Assembly (NCBI GenBank): GCA_023412765.1
Contig: JAEZBX010000342.1
Coordinates: 1 to 24,492, forward strand
DNA length: 24,492 nt
Direction of reading: 5' to 3'
DNA from: Bacteroidota bacterium
GTDB taxonomy: Bacteria; Bacteroidota; Bacteroidia; Cytophagales; Cyclobacteriaceae
Each line of letters starts with the position of its first letter. Positions within the stretch are counted from its first letter, which is position 1. Shown piece after piece: positions 22,421 through 24,492 of this stretch. The translations under genes and the position numbers were made by a program. The notes below the pieces were generated by a model. The model was not told where the DNA came from and did not search any database. It was given only the letters and a program-made list of their open reading frames with translations.

Positions 22421-23046
22421 TGGAAGTAGCAGTTATAAAATCAAGCGGCGAGGCAACCTCAAAGAAAGTCACACTTTCTGATAGCATCTTTGCTATTGAG
22501 CCCAACGATCACGCAATTTACCTCGATGTAAAAAGCTATCTGGCAAATCAGCGCCAGGGAACACACAAGTCGAAGCAGCGTAACGAAATCTCTGGTTCTT
22601 CAAAGAAGTTGAAAAAACAAAAGGGCACTGGCGGCGCACGTGCGGGTAATATCAAGAATCCTCAATTCAAAGGTGGTGGGCGGATATTCGGACCTCAGCC
22701 CCGCGATTATTCTTTTAAGTTAAACAAGAAAGTGAAGGACCTGGCGAGAAAGTCAGCACTGACATACAAGGCCAAAGACAATTCAATTGCTATTCTTGAA
22801 GATTTTAGCTTCGATAGCCCAAAGACAAAACAGTTTGTAGGGCTGCTGAAATCCCTTTCACTTGGAGATAAGAAGACTCTTTTTATTCTACCTGAAGGCA
22901 ACAAGAATGTTGTTCTGGCAGGAAGAAATGTAGTAAACACAAAGATTACTACAGCTGATCAGATCAATACCTATGATCTGATGAATGCTGATACATTAGT
23001 TCTTGTAGAAAGCGCAATCAGCAAGGTTGAAAACTTATTAAACTAA
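22420..23046 (+). CDS. rplD: 50S ribosomal protein L4
   Basis: This 208-residue large-subunit protein lines the exit tunnel and, in E. coli, represses its own operon. AIYLDVKSYLANQRQGTHKSKQRNEISGS (seen as VKSYLANQRQGTHKSK), KKQKGTGGARAGNIKNPQFKGGG and the RDYSFKLNKKVKDLARKSAL segment are the conserved loop and core of L4. Length is normal. It starts on the last base of the rplC stop codon, so translation is coupled. A leader hairpin upstream of rplC would be the place to look for L4 feedback. Confidence 0.98.
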   Translation: MEVAVIKSSGEATSKKVTLSDSIFAIEPNDHAIYLDVKSYLANQRQGTHKSKQRNEISGSSKKLKKQKGTGGARAGNIKNPQFKGGGRIFGPQPRDYSFKLNKKVKDLARKSALTYKAKDNSIAILEDFSFDSPKTKQFVGLLKSLSLGDKKTLFILPEGNKNVVLAGRNVVNTKITTADQINTYDLMNADTLVLVESAISKVENLLN

Positions 23047-23052
23047 ACAGTG

Positions 23053-23340
23053 ATGGGTATCCTGAAAAAACCTTTGGTAACTGAAAAAGTCTCTGCCTTA
23101 AATGAGAAAGGCAAATACGGTTTCATTGTTGATCCAGACGCGAACAAGGTTGAGATAAAGACTGCCGTTGAAAAACAGTATGGCGTCAATGTAGAAAGAG
23201 TGAACACGATGTTGGTAATGGGGAAGAAAAAGACCCGTTACACCAAAGCGGGTGTATTGGCTGGCCGCAAGCCTAGCTACAAGAAGGCAATTGTAACGCT
23301 TGCCGAAGGGGAAGTAATCGATTTTTATAGCAACGTATAA
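23053..23340 (+). CDS. rplW: 50S ribosomal protein L23
   Basis: This 95-residue protein sits at the tunnel exit and docks trigger factor and SRP. GILKKPLVTEKVSALNEKGKYGF, then DANKVEIKTAVEKQYGVNVERVNTM and the basic KKKTRYTKAGVLAGRKPSYKKAIVTL are typical of Bacteroidota L23. I chose ATG 23053; an in-frame GTG directly before it (23050) would add one residue. It follows rplD after six bases. Confidence 0.97.
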   Translation: MGILKKPLVTEKVSALNEKGKYGFIVDPDANKVEIKTAVEKQYGVNVERVNTMLVMGKKKTRYTKAGVLAGRKPSYKKAIVTLAEGEVIDFYSNV

Positions 23341-23349
23341 TATTGAACC

Positions 23350-24174
23350 ATGGGGTTAAAGAAACTAAAGCCTGTAACAGCAGGGTCGCGACACAGACTG
23401 GCACCTTCGTTTGATGATATCACATCATCGACGCCTGAAAAATCGCTCCTTGTTACACTGAAAAAATCCGGTGGAAGAAATAGCAATGGGCGTATGACTA
23501 TGCGCTACATCGGCGGTGGTCACAAACAAAAAGTCAGAATCATAGATTTTAAACGCGACAAGACAGGAGTTCCTGCTGTCGTTAAATCAATTGAATACGA
23601 TCCCACCCGTTCGGCACGCGTAGCACTTTTGTTTTATGCTGACGGTGCCAAGACCTATATTCTGGCTCCCGAAGGATTGAAAGTAGACCAGGAAGTAATT
23701 TCCGGGCCTGATGTTGCACCTGAAGTAGGTAATGCGTTGCCTTTGGCGAAGATACCTTTGGGTACTATAGTGCATAACGTCGAAATGAAACCTGGAAAAG
23801 GTGGAGCGATCGCAAGAAGTGCTGGTACATTTGTTCAGTTACTTGCTCGTGAGAACGGCGTTGCAACCTTGAAGATGCCTTCTGGTGAAATGCGCAACGT
23901 ATTGGATGTATGTATGGCAACAGTTGGGACAACGTCTAACGCAGACCATATGAACGAAAGCGTGGGTAAAGCAGGTCGCAAGCGTTGGAGAGGTGTTCGG
24001 CCCCGTACCCGTGCCGTTGCAATGAACCCAGTAGATCACCCGATGGGTGGTGGTGAAGGACGCGCTTCAGGAGGTCATCCAAGATCGCGCAAAGGCCTTT
24101 ACTCAAAAGGTAAGAAGACCCGCCATCCGAAGAAATACTCAGATCGCCTAATCATAGCTAAGAGGAAAAAATAA
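23350..24174 (+). CDS. rplB: 50S ribosomal protein L2
   Basis: This 274-residue protein binds 23S rRNA at the subunit interface and is needed for peptidyl transfer. GLKKLKPVTAGSRHRLAPSF, NSNGRMTMRYIGGGHKQKVRIIDFKRDK (in parts: GRMTMRYIGGGHKQ), EVGNALPLAKIPLGTIVHNVE and the C-terminal GVRPRTRAVAMNPVDHPMGGGEG, which holds the histidine implicated in activity, are all present. The tail GGHPRSRKGLYSKGKKTRH is the form usual in Bacteroidota. It ends on the first base of the rpsS start (TAATG overlap). Confidence 0.98.
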   Translation: MGLKKLKPVTAGSRHRLAPSFDDITSSTPEKSLLVTLKKSGGRNSNGRMTMRYIGGGHKQKVRIIDFKRDKTGVPAVVKSIEYDPTRSARVALLFYADGAKTYILAPEGLKVDQEVISGPDVAPEVGNALPLAKIPLGTIVHNVEMKPGKGGAIARSAGTFVQLLARENGVATLKMPSGEMRNVLDVCMATVGTTSNADHMNESVGKAGRKRWRGVRPRTRAVAMNPVDHPMGGGEGRASGGHPRSRKGLYSKGKKTRHPKKYSDRLIIAKRKK

Positions 24175-24443
24175 TGGGACGCTCGATAAAGAAAGGACCG
24201 TATTGTGACTTCAGAGTCCTGAAGAAAGTTGAAGCCACTGAAAAATCAGGTAAGAAATCCGTCATCAAGACCTGGTCGAGAAGATCTACGGTCGTGCCCG
24301 AAATGATCGGACATACTTTCGCTGTTCACAATGGAAATAAATTTATACCTGTGTATGTAACGGAAAATATGGTCGGACATAAGTTAGGTGAATTTGCACC
24401 TACCCGGACTTTCCGCGGACATTCAGGTAACAAGGCTAAGTAA
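24174..24443 (+). CDS. rpsS: 30S ribosomal protein S19
   Basis: This 89-residue small-subunit head protein contacts S13 and 16S rRNA. GRSIKKGPYCDFRVLKKVEA, IKTWSRRSTVVPEMIGHTFAVHNG (seen as TWSRRSTVVPEMIGHTF) and FIPVYVTENMVGHKLGEFAPTRTFRGH are diagnostic. Length is normal. It is coupled to rplB by a one-base overlap and is followed two bases later by the next start codon. Confidence 0.98.
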   Translation: MGRSIKKGPYCDFRVLKKVEATEKSGKKSVIKTWSRRSTVVPEMIGHTFAVHNGNKFIPVYVTENMVGHKLGEFAPTRTFRGHSGNKAK

Positions 24444-24445
24444 CA

Positions 24446-24492
24446 ATGGAAACTGTAGCAAAAAAGAAAAAGAGATCAGTACTCAAGCGTGA
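24446..24492 (+). CDS. rplV: Start of the next ribosomal gene, probably 50S L22 (partial)
   Basis: Only 15 codons are present: METVAKKKKRSVLKR, cut by the window edge. The position directly after rpsS is that of rplV in the S10 operon of nearly all bacteria. The basic opening is not by itself diagnostic and looks like an N-terminal extension before the usual L22 core (which starts near xxSPRKMRLV), so the assignment rests mainly on gene order. Confidence 0.7.
   Translation, partial: METVAKKKKRSVLKR

Overview
This window looks like chromosomal DNA from a Bacteroidota bacterium, probably of the order Cytophagales. Three things point there. A 1,015-residue secreted metalloprotease ends in a type IX secretion (T9SS) sorting domain. 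A single-TM, three-PASTA protein sits beside ddl with no kinase attached. At least eight genes are preceded by the Bacteroidota -7 promoter element TAnnTTTG (or TAnnTTTC), often only 6-20 bases from the start codon. The genus cannot be fixed from sequence alone. I see no tRNA, rRNA, transposase, phage gene or CRISPR array; this is mostly core genome.

Layout. 1-2022 (minus): ddl, a PASTA-domain protein, then the start of an exported protein that runs off the left edge. 2081-5128 (minus): an M43-type secreted metalloprotease with T9SS cargo architecture. 5220-6565 (minus): the iron-sulfur pair mrp-nifU, translationally coupled. A 373-base divergent region with a G-rich heptamer array separates mrp from dnaG. 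6939-11671 (plus): dnaG, ribBA, a small exported protein of unknown function, and surE. 11668-15852 (minus): an outer-membrane beta-barrel protein whose 3' end overlaps surE, priA, and a small exported protein resembling the P1 head of SecD. 15933-19456 (minus): a GH29 alpha-L-fucosidase lipoprotein and an alpha-glucan phosphorylase, separated by 428 bases that hold a large imperfect hairpin. 19583-21596 (minus): ATPase and permease of a FecCD-type siderophore/haem/B12 importer. 21788-24492 (plus): the S10 ribosomal operon rplC-rplD-rplW-rplB-rpsS-rplV(partial), starting at rplC rather than rpsJ, with its own promoter and a leader hairpin.

How the genes work together. Two replication genes (dnaG primase, priA restart helicase) are in the window but not adjacent. 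ddl supplies D-Ala-D-Ala for peptidoglycan, and the neighbouring PASTA protein probably senses or binds cell wall. Mrp and NifU are Fe-S cluster carriers. RibBA starts riboflavin synthesis. The fucosidase, phosphorylase and metalloprotease fit a polymer-degrading lifestyle.

I did not find a clear undescribed multi-gene system. The most interesting signals are single-gene or structural: a DnaG whose zinc-ribbon ligands are all replaced, a phosphorylase with Thr where the PLP-binding lysine is expected, an orphan SecD-head-like exported protein, a hairpin with about 25 paired bases in a gene-free stretch, and degenerate heptamer/ACCGAT repeats in two intergenic regions.
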